This document shows, in pieces, positions 25,666-33,407 of a DNA stretch of 64,000 nt; within the stretch, counting starts at the first letter, position 1, and the number at the start of each line of letters is the position of its first letter. Made by a program: the position numbers and the translations under genes. Origin of the DNA: Streptomyces sp. MMG1533 (GTDB lineage Bacteria; Actinomycetota; Actinomycetes; Streptomycetales; Streptomycetaceae); the NCBI RefSeq assembly GCF_001279775.1, contig NZ_LGDG01000213.1:124001-188000 (forward strand), in the 5' to 3' direction. The notes below the pieces were generated by a model that saw only the letters and a list, made by a program, of their open reading frames with translations, was not told the DNA's origin and did no database searches.

Positions 25666-26304
25666 ATGACGTCGTTGGGCCAGCAGGGAATACGTCTGAC
25701 CACCGCGGCCGGGCTCGCACTGGCGGGAATCGTGAGCCTGAGCGGCAGCGCGCACGCCGCGACCGTCGCCGTGCCGTACGAGTGCCGCACCTGGGTGCAG
25801 GGCAACACGCACCCGGTCTACGACTACCAGCGCGGATTCGATGTCGCCGTGCCCGCCTCGGTCCGCCCGGGCGAACGCTTCCAGGCCACGTACGACCCGG
25901 CCCCGATCACCGCATTCGCCGAGTACAACAAGACCGTCACCGATGTGCGGGTCGCCTACCGGATCCCGGCGGGCGCGAAGGTCAAGCACGTCAAGCTCAC
26001 CGGCGGCAGCGGCCTCGGCGACTCCACTCTCTCGGTCAAGGTCGAGGGCGAGGACATCACCGTCAGCGCGTCCGGCCCTCTCGAGGGCGGCGTCGAGTTC
26101 GACCTGCCGACACTGAAGGTCACCTACAAGGCACCGAAGGACACCGGTACGCTCAACTTCGTTCCTGGCGGCTCGAGTTATGAGCAGCCCGGCTTCTACT
26201 GGTACCGCTACCAGCCGATCCTGGACGAGTGGGGCCCGTTCGAGTGCTTCCCCGACCCGGCGAAGCCCCAGACCGTCCTGGCCAGCACCCAGGTCAAGAA
26301 GTAG
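25666..26304 (+). CDS. actVI-3: secreted pyran-forming protein ActVI-3
   Basis: A 212-residue protein with a clear Sec signal peptide (residues 1-32, ending SGSAHAA) followed by a beta-rich domain with two cysteines (YECRTW and FECFPD) that could form a disulfide. It corresponds to ActVI-ORF3 of the act cluster, to which dehydration and pyran ring closure have been assigned. The signal peptide means either an extracytoplasmic step or a function not yet understood. GAAGGAG precedes ATG 25666. No catalytic motif is recognisable. The mid-operon position is the same as in S. coelicolor. Confidence 0.85.
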   Translation: MTSLGQQGIRLTTAAGLALAGIVSLSGSAHAATVAVPYECRTWVQGNTHPVYDYQRGFDVAVPASVRPGERFQATYDPAPITAFAEYNKTVTDVRVAYRIPAGAKVKHVKLTGGSGLGDSTLSVKVEGEDITVSASGPLEGGVEFDLPTLKVTYKAPKDTGTLNFVPGGSSYEQPGFYWYRYQPILDEWGPFECFPDPAKPQTVLASTQVKK

Positions 26305-26333
26305 CAGCAACCGTCAACCAACGTGGAGAACGC

Positions 26334-27254
26334 ATGCCTAAGGCCGTAGCCATCCATGACTTCGGCGGGCCGGACGTACTGGGCCTCATCGATATTCCCG
26401 ATCCGGTGCCAGGACCGGGCCAGGTGACGGTCCGGGTGCGGGCCGCCGGGGTCAACGGGTTCGACTGCCGGGTGCGCTCCGGCGGCATGCGGGGCCGGTA
26501 TCCGGTCGAGTTCCCGCAGATCCTCGGCAACGAGTTCGCCGGGGTCGTCGAGCGGACCGGCCCGGAGGTGACCGGGTTCGCGCCCGGCGACGAGGTGCTG
26601 GGGTTCGCCGTGCTGCAGTCCGGCGCCGAGGTGCTCGCCGTCGGCGCGGACCAGATCACCGCCAAGCCCCCGGGGCTGTCGTGGGAGGTCGCGGGGTCCC
26701 TCTCGGCCGTGGGGCAGACCGCGGACATCGCCCTGACCGAACTGCGGGTCGGCAAGGGCGACACCGTGCTGGTGCACGCCGCGGCCGGCGGGGTCGGCAG
26801 CCTCGCCGTCCAGCTCGTCCGGGAGCGGGGCGGCACGGCGATCGGCAGCGCCAGTGAGCGCAATCACGACTATCTGCGCTCGCTGGGCGTGCTCCCCGTC
26901 GCGTACGGCCCGGGCTTCGCCGACCGGGTGCGCGCCCTGGCCCCGGACGGCATCGATGCGGCCCTGGACTGCCACGGCGGCCCGGAGGCGCTGGCCGTCT
27001 CGCTCGAACTCGTCGCGGACCGGGCCCGGATCGGCACCATCGCCAACTTCCGTGCCGCGGCCCAGGAGGGCATCGTCATGCCGCAGGTGGTGCGGTCCGC
27101 CTCCCGGCTTGCCGCCCTGGCCGCGCTCTGCGCCGACGGCAGCCTGCAGCCGCACATCGATGCCGTCTTCCCCTTCGCCGAGGCGGCGGCAGCCCACCGC
27201 ACACTGGAGCAGGGCCACGTGCGGGGGAAGCTAGTCCTGGTGCCGGCCCTGTGA
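26334..27254 (+). CDS. actVI-4: MDR-family reductase ActVI-4
   Basis: A 306-residue zinc-free MDR protein, paralogous to ActVI-2. N-terminal FPQILGNEFAGVVERTGPEV and cofactor-site HAAAGGVGSLAVQLVRE are visible. In actinorhodin biosynthesis ActVI-ORF4 appears partly redundant with ActVI-2 in enoyl reduction. ATG 26334 follows GTGGAGAA. The 3' end overlaps the transporter start (GTGA). Confidence 0.85.
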   Translation: MPKAVAIHDFGGPDVLGLIDIPDPVPGPGQVTVRVRAAGVNGFDCRVRSGGMRGRYPVEFPQILGNEFAGVVERTGPEVTGFAPGDEVLGFAVLQSGAEVLAVGADQITAKPPGLSWEVAGSLSAVGQTADIALTELRVGKGDTVLVHAAAGGVGSLAVQLVRERGGTAIGSASERNHDYLRSLGVLPVAYGPGFADRVRALAPDGIDAALDCHGGPEALAVSLELVADRARIGTIANFRAAAQEGIVMPQVVRSASRLAALAALCADGSLQPHIDAVFPFAEAAAAHRTLEQGHVRGKLVLVPAL

Positions 27255-28837
27255 CGCCGGGCGGCCCGGCCGACGAGGGGCATCCGCGGCGCTGGGCGAT
27301 TCTCGCGGTGCTGGTCCTCAGCCTCGTGAGCATCATCCTCGACAACACCGTGCTCAACGTGACGCTGCGCACCCTGACCGACCCGGAGCAGGGCCTCGGT
27401 GCCTCGCACAGCCAGGTCGAATGGGTGCTCAGCGCCTACACCCTGACCTTCGCCGCGACGCTGTTCACCTGGGGTGTGCTCGGCGACCGGCTGGGCCGCA
27501 GGCGTGTACTCCTCCTGGGACTCGCCCTGTTCGGGCTCTCGTCCCTGGCCGGGGCCTACGCCGGGTCGCCGGAGCAGCTCATCGCCGCCCGCGCCTGCAT
27601 GGGGCTGAGCGGTGCGGCGGTCCTGCCGAGCACCCTCGCCACCATCGCCGCCGTCTTCCCGACACGGGAGCGCCCCAAGGCCCTCGGGATCTGGGCGGCT
27701 TCGGTCGGCTTCGCCCTCGGCATCGGACCCGTCACCGGCGGGCTGCTGCTCGCGCACTTCTGGTGGGGCTCGGTCTTTCTGGTCAACGTGCCGATCGTGG
27801 CGGTCAGCCTGATCGCGGCGGTGCTGGTGGTGCCAGAGACCCGGGGCGCCGTGGGCAAGCGCGTCGACGCGGGCGGGCTGCTGCTCTCGATCGCCGGTCT
27901 CGTGCTCCTCGTCTACGGGATCATCGAGGCCGGCCGGACCGGCGGGGTCGCCGAGCCCACGGTCTGGGGACCCGGCCTGGGCGGCCTCGGCCTGCTCGGC
28001 GTGTTCCTGTGGCATGAGCGGCGTACCGCGGAACCCTCGCTCGAACTCGGGTTCTTCCGGTTGAAGGCCTTCTCCACCGCCGTCGTGGCGGTCGGCCTGG
28101 TCAGCTTCGCGATGATGGGCTTCCTCTTCTTCAGCGCCTTCTACCTGCAGAGCGTGCGTGGCTACACCCCGCTGCAGGCCGGGACGTGTACCGTGGCGCT
28201 GGCCGTCGCGAACGTGATCTTCGGACCGCTCAGCACGGTCCTTGTCCGCTCCATCGGCCCCCGGTACGTGTGCGCGGCGGGCATGCTGGCCGTGACAGCG
28301 TCCCTGACCGGGGTCTCCTTCGTCACCCAGCACGCTCCCGTGTGGCTGATCCTCGCCCTGTTCGCCGCGCTGGGAGCAGGCGTAGCCTGCGTCATGCCGA
28401 CCGCAGCCGTGTCCATCATGAACGCGATCCCTCGCGAGAAGGCGGGCGTGGCCTCCGCGATGAACAACACCATGCGCCAGCTCGGCGGTGCTCTGGGCGT
28501 CGCGGTGCTCGGCTCGGTCATGGGCGCCGCCTACCGCAGCGGCATCGAGGGCGAACTCGCCGTACTGCCGCCCTCCATGCGGCACGAGGCCGGTGAGTCC
28601 CTGGACGCCACGCTCCTGGCCGCAAGCCGGCTGGGGGAGAGCGGACTGGCCGGGCCCGCACGGCAGGCGTTCCTTGACGCCATGCACCTGGCCGCCGGGG
28701 CAGCCGCCGTGGCGGCCTTCGCGGGTGCCCTCGCCGTGCTCCGCTGGCTGCCCTCGACCGTTACGACTCCGAAGCCCCCGGCGGGCCCCACGCCCGGCCG
28801 GGAGCACCCCAACTACACCAAGGCCCAAGGAAACTGA
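27251..28837 (+). CDS. actVA-1: MFS transporter, ActVA-1 homologue
   Basis: A 528-residue, 14-segment drug:H+ antiporter (DHA2 type). MFS motif A appears as GVLGDRLGRRRVLL after TM2, and motif C region as GFALGIGPVTGGLL in TM5. It probably exports pathway product or intermediates; the second exporter system of the cluster is ActA/ActB. The GTG start overlaps the stop of actVI-4. The C-terminal tail after the last helix is Pro-rich. Confidence 0.88.
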   Translation: MTPGGPADEGHPRRWAILAVLVLSLVSIILDNTVLNVTLRTLTDPEQGLGASHSQVEWVLSAYTLTFAATLFTWGVLGDRLGRRRVLLLGLALFGLSSLAGAYAGSPEQLIAARACMGLSGAAVLPSTLATIAAVFPTRERPKALGIWAASVGFALGIGPVTGGLLLAHFWWGSVFLVNVPIVAVSLIAAVLVVPETRGAVGKRVDAGGLLLSIAGLVLLVYGIIEAGRTGGVAEPTVWGPGLGGLGLLGVFLWHERRTAEPSLELGFFRLKAFSTAVVAVGLVSFAMMGFLFFSAFYLQSVRGYTPLQAGTCTVALAVANVIFGPLSTVLVRSIGPRYVCAAGMLAVTASLTGVSFVTQHAPVWLILALFAALGAGVACVMPTAAVSIMNAIPREKAGVASAMNNTMRQLGGALGVAVLGSVMGAAYRSGIEGELAVLPPSMRHEAGESLDATLLAASRLGESGLAGPARQAFLDAMHLAAGAAAVAAFAGALAVLRWLPSTVTTPKPPAGPTPGREHPNYTKAQGN

Positions 28838-28838
28838 C

Positions 28839-29234
28839 ATGCCTTTCACTCCTGACGAGCTCGACTACTACGCCTCCCAGAACCTCGGCCGACTGGCCAC
28901 CGTGGCGCCCGACGGGCAGCCCCAGGTCAATCCCGTCTCGTTCCGGATCAACACCGAGACCGGCACGATCGACATCGGCGGACACAATCTGACGGCCAGC
29001 AAGAAGTTCCGGAACGTCGTCAAGCACGATCAGGTCGCTTTCGTCGTCGACGATCTGATCTCCATGCAGCCCTGGGAAGTACGCGGTATCGAAGTGCGCG
29101 GCCGGGCCGAGGCGCTGACCGACGCGCAGCCGCCGCACCCGTACTTCGGCACCGCGATGATCCGCATCCACCCCAAGCGCATCATCACCTGGGGTCTCGG
29201 CGGCGACGCCGCACAGAGCGGCCGGAATGTCTGA
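28839..29234 (+). CDS. actVA-2: PPOX-class flavin/F420-binding protein ActVA-2
   Basis: A 131-residue split-barrel protein of the pyridoxamine 5'-phosphate oxidase family: YASQNLGRLATVAPDGQPQVNPVSF, KKFRNVVKHDQVAFVVDDL, and a C-terminal IRIHPKRIITWGL strand. Such proteins bind FMN or F420. The role of ActVA-ORF2 in actinorhodin formation is not settled; it may assist a tailoring oxidation or protect against reduced quinones. AAGGAA precedes ATG 28839. Confidence 0.8.
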   Translation: MPFTPDELDYYASQNLGRLATVAPDGQPQVNPVSFRINTETGTIDIGGHNLTASKKFRNVVKHDQVAFVVDDLISMQPWEVRGIEVRGRAEALTDAQPPHPYFGTAMIRIHPKRIITWGLGGDAAQSGRNV

Positions 29235-29245
29235 CTGAGACGCCT

Positions 29246-29288
29246 TCGACTCCGCTTCGAGCGGACCTCGACGAGCCCTTGCCAGGGT
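29246..29288 (+). promoter_or_regulatory. third SARP-type repeat array, before actVA-3
   Basis: TCGA cores start at 29246, 29257 and 29268, exactly 11 bp apart, in the 91-bp gap before actVA-3. Eight bases after the last heptamer is CAGGGT (29283-29288), fitting xAxxxT as at actVI-1. Transcription would start near 29295, giving a 30-base leader with GGGGAGG before ATG 29326. Confidence 0.65.
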
Positions 29289-29325
29289 GGAGCCCGTTGG
29301 ACGGGCACACAATGGGGAGGGCCGG

Positions 29326-30162
29326 ATGGGCTCAGAACTCTTCCGTGAGGATTTCACCGGGGGACTGGTGACCGAAGGACCGGGCGCACCGTGGAGGTTG
29401 CGCCCGGTCGACGGTCTCGCCGAAGGCGACGGGGTGGTCCGCGGCGGGCCCGACGGCCTGGTGGTCGTGCCGAGCGCCACCCATCCCCGGACGGGCAGGC
29501 CCGCGTTCACCGAGCCCAAGCCGGGACCGAACGGCGGGGCCCCGCACCATCTGCGGTGGGGGGCCTTCACCACCGGCGGCACCGCCGGTGCGCGCGGCGG
29601 GTTCGCCGCGGTGCCCGGCGAACTGCTCTCGGTCACAGCGGAGATGGGACTGCGCGGCTTCGGCCTGGGCTCCCATCCGTACGACGACGTGGCCGAGCCG
29701 ACCGCGGACACCGGCCTCGGCACGGGCGGCCTGATCTCGGTCGACCTCGAGACCGGGATCATCTTCGACTTCTTCCTCACGCACAGCCGGCTCTACGCGG
29801 TCTACGAGCGGCTCGCGTTGCAGCCGGACGCCGCGTTCGCGTCCTTCACCTACGTCGTCCCGGTCGCGGACCGCACCCCGGACCAGCTCCACCGGCTCGA
29901 GGTCTGCTACGACGCCGCGGCCGCCACCGCCCATTGGAAGGCGGACGGGGAGACCGTGCTGTCCGTGGACCGGATCGGCTTCCGCGCGCTGGACGCGCGC
30001 TGGCTCCGGCGGGACAACGGCGGCCGGGAGGAGCCCGTACAGCCGCGCGGACTCAGCTTCGGCCTGGGGCTTTTCCTGGAGCGCTATTTCGGCCAAGGGG
30101 TGCGGCTGTCCGTCAGCCGACTGCGGGTGTCCACCTCCCCCGCCGGTTCCCGCGACTCGTGA
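29326..30162 (+). CDS. actVA-3: ActVA-3 homologue, DUF6081-like protein of unknown role
   Basis: A 278-residue soluble protein, beta-rich and concanavalin-like in character: an N-terminal LFREDFTGG start, WLVV-type strands, FDFFLTHSRLYAVYERL and the late ATAHWKADGETVLSVDRIGF. No catalytic residues can be assigned. ActVA-ORF3 belongs to the tailoring set, but its reaction is unknown to me. ATG 29326 is preceded by GGGGAGG at five bases. The frame is open to a GTG at 29287, which has no such site. A SARP-type repeat array lies directly upstream. Confidence 0.75.
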   Translation: MGSELFREDFTGGLVTEGPGAPWRLRPVDGLAEGDGVVRGGPDGLVVVPSATHPRTGRPAFTEPKPGPNGGAPHHLRWGAFTTGGTAGARGGFAAVPGELLSVTAEMGLRGFGLGSHPYDDVAEPTADTGLGTGGLISVDLETGIIFDFFLTHSRLYAVYERLALQPDAAFASFTYVVPVADRTPDQLHRLEVCYDAAAATAHWKADGETVLSVDRIGFRALDARWLRRDNGGREEPVQPRGLSFGLGLFLERYFGQGVRLSVSRLRVSTSPAGSRDS

Positions 30163-30186
30163 CGACCACCAACGAAAGGCAGAGCC

Positions 30187-31071
30187 ATGCCCGATGAGAA
30201 CAAGCCCGTACTGGTCCTCGGCGCCACCGGCAAACAAGGCGGCTCCGCGGCCCGGTACCTGATTGAACGCGGCTGGACCGTCCGGGCCTTCGTCCGCGAC
30301 CCGGACGCGCCCAAGGCCAAGGAGCTGCGGGAGCTGGGCGCGAGCCTGCACACCGGCGACCTGGAGGACGCCGAGTCGGTGCGCGCCGCGATGAAGGGCG
30401 CGTACGGCGTGTTCAGCATCCAGACGCCGATGACACCGGCGGGCGTGGAGGGCGAGGAGCGGCAGGGCAAGATCTGCGCCGATGCCGCTCGCGACCTCGG
30501 CATCCAGCACTACGTACACAGCTCGGTCGGCGGGGCGGAGCAGCCGGAGGGCGTGAACTGGCGGCTGTCCAAGCTCGCGATCGAGCAGCGGATCCAGGAG
30601 AACGAGCTCAACTTCACGTTCCTGCGGCCGTCGTACTTCATGGAGAACCTCAACCACGACATGTCGCCCCTCGTCATGGAGGACGGCGTGCTGACCTTCC
30701 GGCGGGGGCTCGGGCCCACCAACACCCTGCAGATGATCAGCGGCCCCGACATCGGGTACTTCGCGGCCGACGCCTTCGACGACCCCGGGACCTTCAGCGG
30801 CGCCAAGATCGAGCTGGCCGGGGACGAGCTGACCGGCGAGCAGATCGCGGACGCGTTCGGCCGCCACACCGGACTGCCCGCCCGTTTCGTCTCGGTGCCG
30901 ATACCGGAGCTGCACCGCACGGGCTTCGAATGGCAGGCGATCTCGTACACCTGGCTGAACGGGATCGGCTATCACGCCGACATTCCCACGCTGCGCGCCC
31001 GTTTCCCGCAGCTGCTCACCCTCGACCAGTGGCTGGCCAAGACCGGCTGGGCCCCGATGGATCCGGCATGA
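30187..31071 (+). CDS. actVA-4: NmrA-like coupling enzyme ActVA-4
   Basis: A 294-residue NmrA-type Rossmann protein: NAD(P)-binding VLGATGKQGGSAARYL, conserved FSIQTPMTPAGVEGEERQGK, YVHSSVGGAEQ, and FLRPSYFMENLNHDM. ActVA-ORF4 of S. coelicolor carries out the regioselective C-C (biaryl) coupling of two dihydrokalafungin units to the actinorhodin skeleton. Its presence, complete and in the act order, is the main reason to predict a dimeric product instead of a monomeric kalafungin. GAAAGGCAG precedes ATG 30187. It overlaps actVA-5 (ATGA). Confidence 0.87.
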   Translation: MPDENKPVLVLGATGKQGGSAARYLIERGWTVRAFVRDPDAPKAKELRELGASLHTGDLEDAESVRAAMKGAYGVFSIQTPMTPAGVEGEERQGKICADAARDLGIQHYVHSSVGGAEQPEGVNWRLSKLAIEQRIQENELNFTFLRPSYFMENLNHDMSPLVMEDGVLTFRRGLGPTNTLQMISGPDIGYFAADAFDDPGTFSGAKIELAGDELTGEQIADAFGRHTGLPARFVSVPIPELHRTGFEWQAISYTWLNGIGYHADIPTLRARFPQLLTLDQWLAKTGWAPMDPA

Positions 31072-32213
31072 GTGAGGACGCGATGGCCCAGGAGCAGTCA
31101 CCCCTGGCGGCCGAGGCCCGCCGGATCGCCGAGCTCGCCGGGAAGCGGGCAGCCGAGGCAGAGCAGCAGCGCCGGCTGAGCCCCGAGGTCGTCCGTGCCG
31201 TCCTGGAGGCCGGTTTCGCCGCGCACTTCGTTCCGGCGGCGCAGGGCGGCAGGGCGGCGACCTTCGCCGAGCTCGTGGAGCCGGTCGCGGTGCTGGGCGA
31301 GGCCTGCGCCTCGACCGCCTGGTACGCGTCGCTCACCGCGAGTCTCGGCCGGATGGCCGCCTACCTGCCGGAAGAGGGCCGGTCCGAGCTGTGGTCCGAC
31401 GGCCCCGACGCCCTGATCGTCGGCGCCCTGATGCCGCTCGGCCGCGCCGAGAGGACGGCGGGCGGCTGGCATGTCTCGGGCACCTGGCCGTTCGTCAGCG
31501 CCGTCGACCACTCCGACTGGGCGCTGGTGTGCGCCAAGGCGGGGGACGAGCCGTGGTTCTTCGCGGTGCCGCGACAGGCGTACGGGATCGTCGACAGCTG
31601 GTACCCGATGGGTATGCGCGGGACGGGCAGCAACACCCTTGTCATCGACGGGGTGTTCGTGCCGGACTCCCGGGCCTGCACCCGTGCGGCCATCGCGACC
31701 GGCCTCGGGCCGGGCGCCGAGGCTATCTGTCACACCGTGCCCATGCGGGCGGTCAACGGGCTGGCCTTCGCACTGCCGCTGCTCGGCGCGGCCCGCGGTG
31801 CCGCTGCCGTCTGGACCTCGTGGATCGCCGCGAAGCTGGCCGGGCCGACCGGGCAGAACGCCATCTCGTCCCACGACCGCGTGCTGTACGAGCACACCCT
31901 GGCCCGGGCCACCGGCGAGATCGACGCGGCCCAGCTGCTGCTGGAGCGTGTCGCCGCGGTCGCCGATGCCGGCGGGGTGACCGACGAACTCGTCGGCCGG
32001 GGGGCACGGGACTGCGCCCTGGCGGCCGAGCTGCTGACCGCCGCGACCGACCGGCTGTTCGCCTGCGCGGGCACCAGGGCGCAGGCGGAGGACAGCCCGA
32101 TGCAGCGCTTCTGGCGCGATGTGCACGCGGCTGCGAGCCATATCGGGCTGCAGTTCGGTCCGGGAGCGGCGCTGTATGCCGGAGAGCTGCTGAGGAGGAG
32201 CAACGATGACTGA
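31068..32213 (+). CDS. actVA-5: FMNH2-dependent monooxygenase ActVA-5 (acyl-CoA dehydrogenase fold)
   Basis: A 381-residue oxygenase component of a two-component system. N-terminal helical domain, middle beta domain (GGWHVSGTWPFVSAVDHSDW), and C-terminal four-helix bundle. ActVA-ORF5 uses FMNH2 supplied by ActVB to hydroxylate C6 and C8 of the BIQ core. ATG 31068 overlaps the actVA-4 stop; a second ATG at 31083 with GAGG upstream would remove only five residues. The 3' end overlaps actVA-6 by eight bases. Confidence 0.9.
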   Translation: MSEDAMAQEQSPLAAEARRIAELAGKRAAEAEQQRRLSPEVVRAVLEAGFAAHFVPAAQGGRAATFAELVEPVAVLGEACASTAWYASLTASLGRMAAYLPEEGRSELWSDGPDALIVGALMPLGRAERTAGGWHVSGTWPFVSAVDHSDWALVCAKAGDEPWFFAVPRQAYGIVDSWYPMGMRGTGSNTLVIDGVFVPDSRACTRAAIATGLGPGAEAICHTVPMRAVNGLAFALPLLGAARGAAAVWTSWIAAKLAGPTGQNAISSHDRVLYEHTLARATGEIDAAQLLLERVAAVADAGGVTDELVGRGARDCALAAELLTAATDRLFACAGTRAQAEDSPMQRFWRDVHAAASHIGLQFGPGAALYAGELLRRSNDD

Positions 32214-32547
32214 AGTGAACGATCCGCAGGTGGGTTTTGTCGCCCTCGTCACCTTCCCGGTGGACGGCCCCGCCACCCAGCGCAAGCTGGTGGAGCTGGC
32301 CACGGGCGGGGTGCAGGAGTGGATCCGTGAGGTGCCCGGCTTTCTGTCGGCCACGTATCACGCGAGCACGGACGGCTCGGCGGTCGTCAACTACGCCCAG
32401 TGGGAGAGCGAACAGGCCTACCGGGAGAACTTCGCCGCCGATCCGCGCTCGGCGAAGCTGCGGGAGGCGCTGAGCGCTCTGCCCGGGCTGACCGGACCGC
32501 CGAAGGCCGTCTTCATGACGCCGGAGGGGTCTGTCCTGCCGGCTTGA
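32206..32547 (+). CDS. actVA-6: quinone-forming monooxygenase ActVA-6 (ABM family)
   Basis: A 113-residue cofactor-free antibiotic-biosynthesis monooxygenase with a ferredoxin-like fold: VGFVALVTFPVDG, GFLSATYHASTDGSAVVNYAQWESEQAY. ActVA-Orf6 oxidises the hydroquinone-type phenol to the para-quinone using O2 alone. The length is the same as the characterised family member. Its last 35 bp overlap the 3' end of the convergent actR gene, so the two transcripts are antisense to one another there. Confidence 0.9.
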   Translation: MTEVNDPQVGFVALVTFPVDGPATQRKLVELATGGVQEWIREVPGFLSATYHASTDGSAVVNYAQWESEQAYRENFAADPRSAKLREALSALPGLTGPPKAVFMTPEGSVLPA

Positions 32548-33265
32548 CGTCATCGCCCGCACCGTCGCCGGCACAGGCCACCAGGCCGGCGATCATGATC
32601 TCGAGGCCGAGCTCGAACCGGCGGTCGGAGTCGAGCGAGGTGATCGGGCCGGCCAGGTGGACCAGGTTCGGGAACTGGGCGGCCGGCAGCGACTTCAGAT
32701 AGCCGTGGAGCTGGTCGGCGAACATGCCGGCCTGCTCCCGGCTCTGCTCCGTGGCGGGCTGCCGGGACGACTCCTCCATGGTCTCCGCCGTGACAAAGGT
32801 CGACAGCAGGTCGCCCGCGTAGGCGGCGAGTTCGTCCTGCAGGCCCCCCGCGCGCAGCAGATTCAGGGTGCGTTCCATGCCCATGATCCCGTTGGGGCCC
32901 AGCGGCACCCGGTCGATCGCGATACGCGCCAGGTCCCGGTGCGCCAGGAATACGCGTCGCAGTGACCGGAGCATCTCCTTGACCTGCTCCACCCAGCGGC
33001 CCGGCTCCGGTTCCGGGATCTCCACCTCGGTCAGCACGAGGTCGAAGACGAGGTCGAGCACCTCGTCCCGGTTCTCCACGTGCGCGTACAGCGAAGCGTG
33101 TCCGGTCTTCAGCTCCTGCGCGAGCCGCCGCATGCTCAGGGCCTCGAGCCCCTCGGCGTCCAGGATGCCGAGCGCCGTGTGGACGATCAGATCCTGGCTC
33201 AGGGGCATGCGCGGCGGGGCCTTCTTCGGCCGGCGCCACGGAGGTACGGGGATCTCCTCGGGCAT
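32513..33265 (-). CDS. actR: TetR-family repressor ActR
   Basis: A 250-residue regulator (actII-ORF1). TetR helix-turn-helix about residues 20-70 (DLIVHTALGILDAEGLEALSMRRLAQEL, then LYAHVENRDEVLDLVFDLVL) and a TetR_C ligand domain. ActR represses the actA-actB export genes and is released by actinorhodin or its three-ring precursors. ATG 33265 is preceded by AAGGAGG; the frame is open to 33346, but no better site exists. A perfect 12-bp inverted repeat lies in the divergent region to actA. Confidence 0.88.
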   Translation of the reverse strand: MPEEIPVPPWRRPKKAPPRMPLSQDLIVHTALGILDAEGLEALSMRRLAQELKTGHASLYAHVENRDEVLDLVFDLVLTEVEIPEPEPGRWVEQVKEMLRSLRRVFLAHRDLARIAIDRVPLGPNGIMGMERTLNLLRAGGLQDELAAYAGDLLSTFVTAETMEESSRQPATEQSREQAGMFADQLHGYLKSLPAAQFPNLVHLAGPITSLDSDRRFELGLEIMIAGLVACAGDGAGDDVKPAGQTPPAS

Positions 33266-33333
33266 GGGCCTCCTTCCCTTTTTCCTTCGCAGTTGGTGGA
33301 CCTCATCGTATGGCATCGTCGGGCCACTGTTCC

Positions 33334-33370
33334 TTGACACGACCACCGTTCCACTATAGAACGGTGGTCG
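33334..33370 (+). promoter_or_regulatory. actA promoter overlapped by ActR operator
   Basis: CGACCACCGTTC (33340-33351) and GAACGGTGGTCG (33359-33370) are a perfect 12-bp inverted repeat with a 7-bp spacer. A consensus -35 TTGACA (33334-33339) touches its left arm. TATAGA (33355-33360) lies in its centre at 15-bp spacing. Bound TetR protein would cover the promoter. Strongly supported as the ActR site by position. Confidence 0.8.
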
Positions 33371-33407
33371 CTCAAAGACCTACTGTCGATGCACTGCATG
33401 GGATGCC

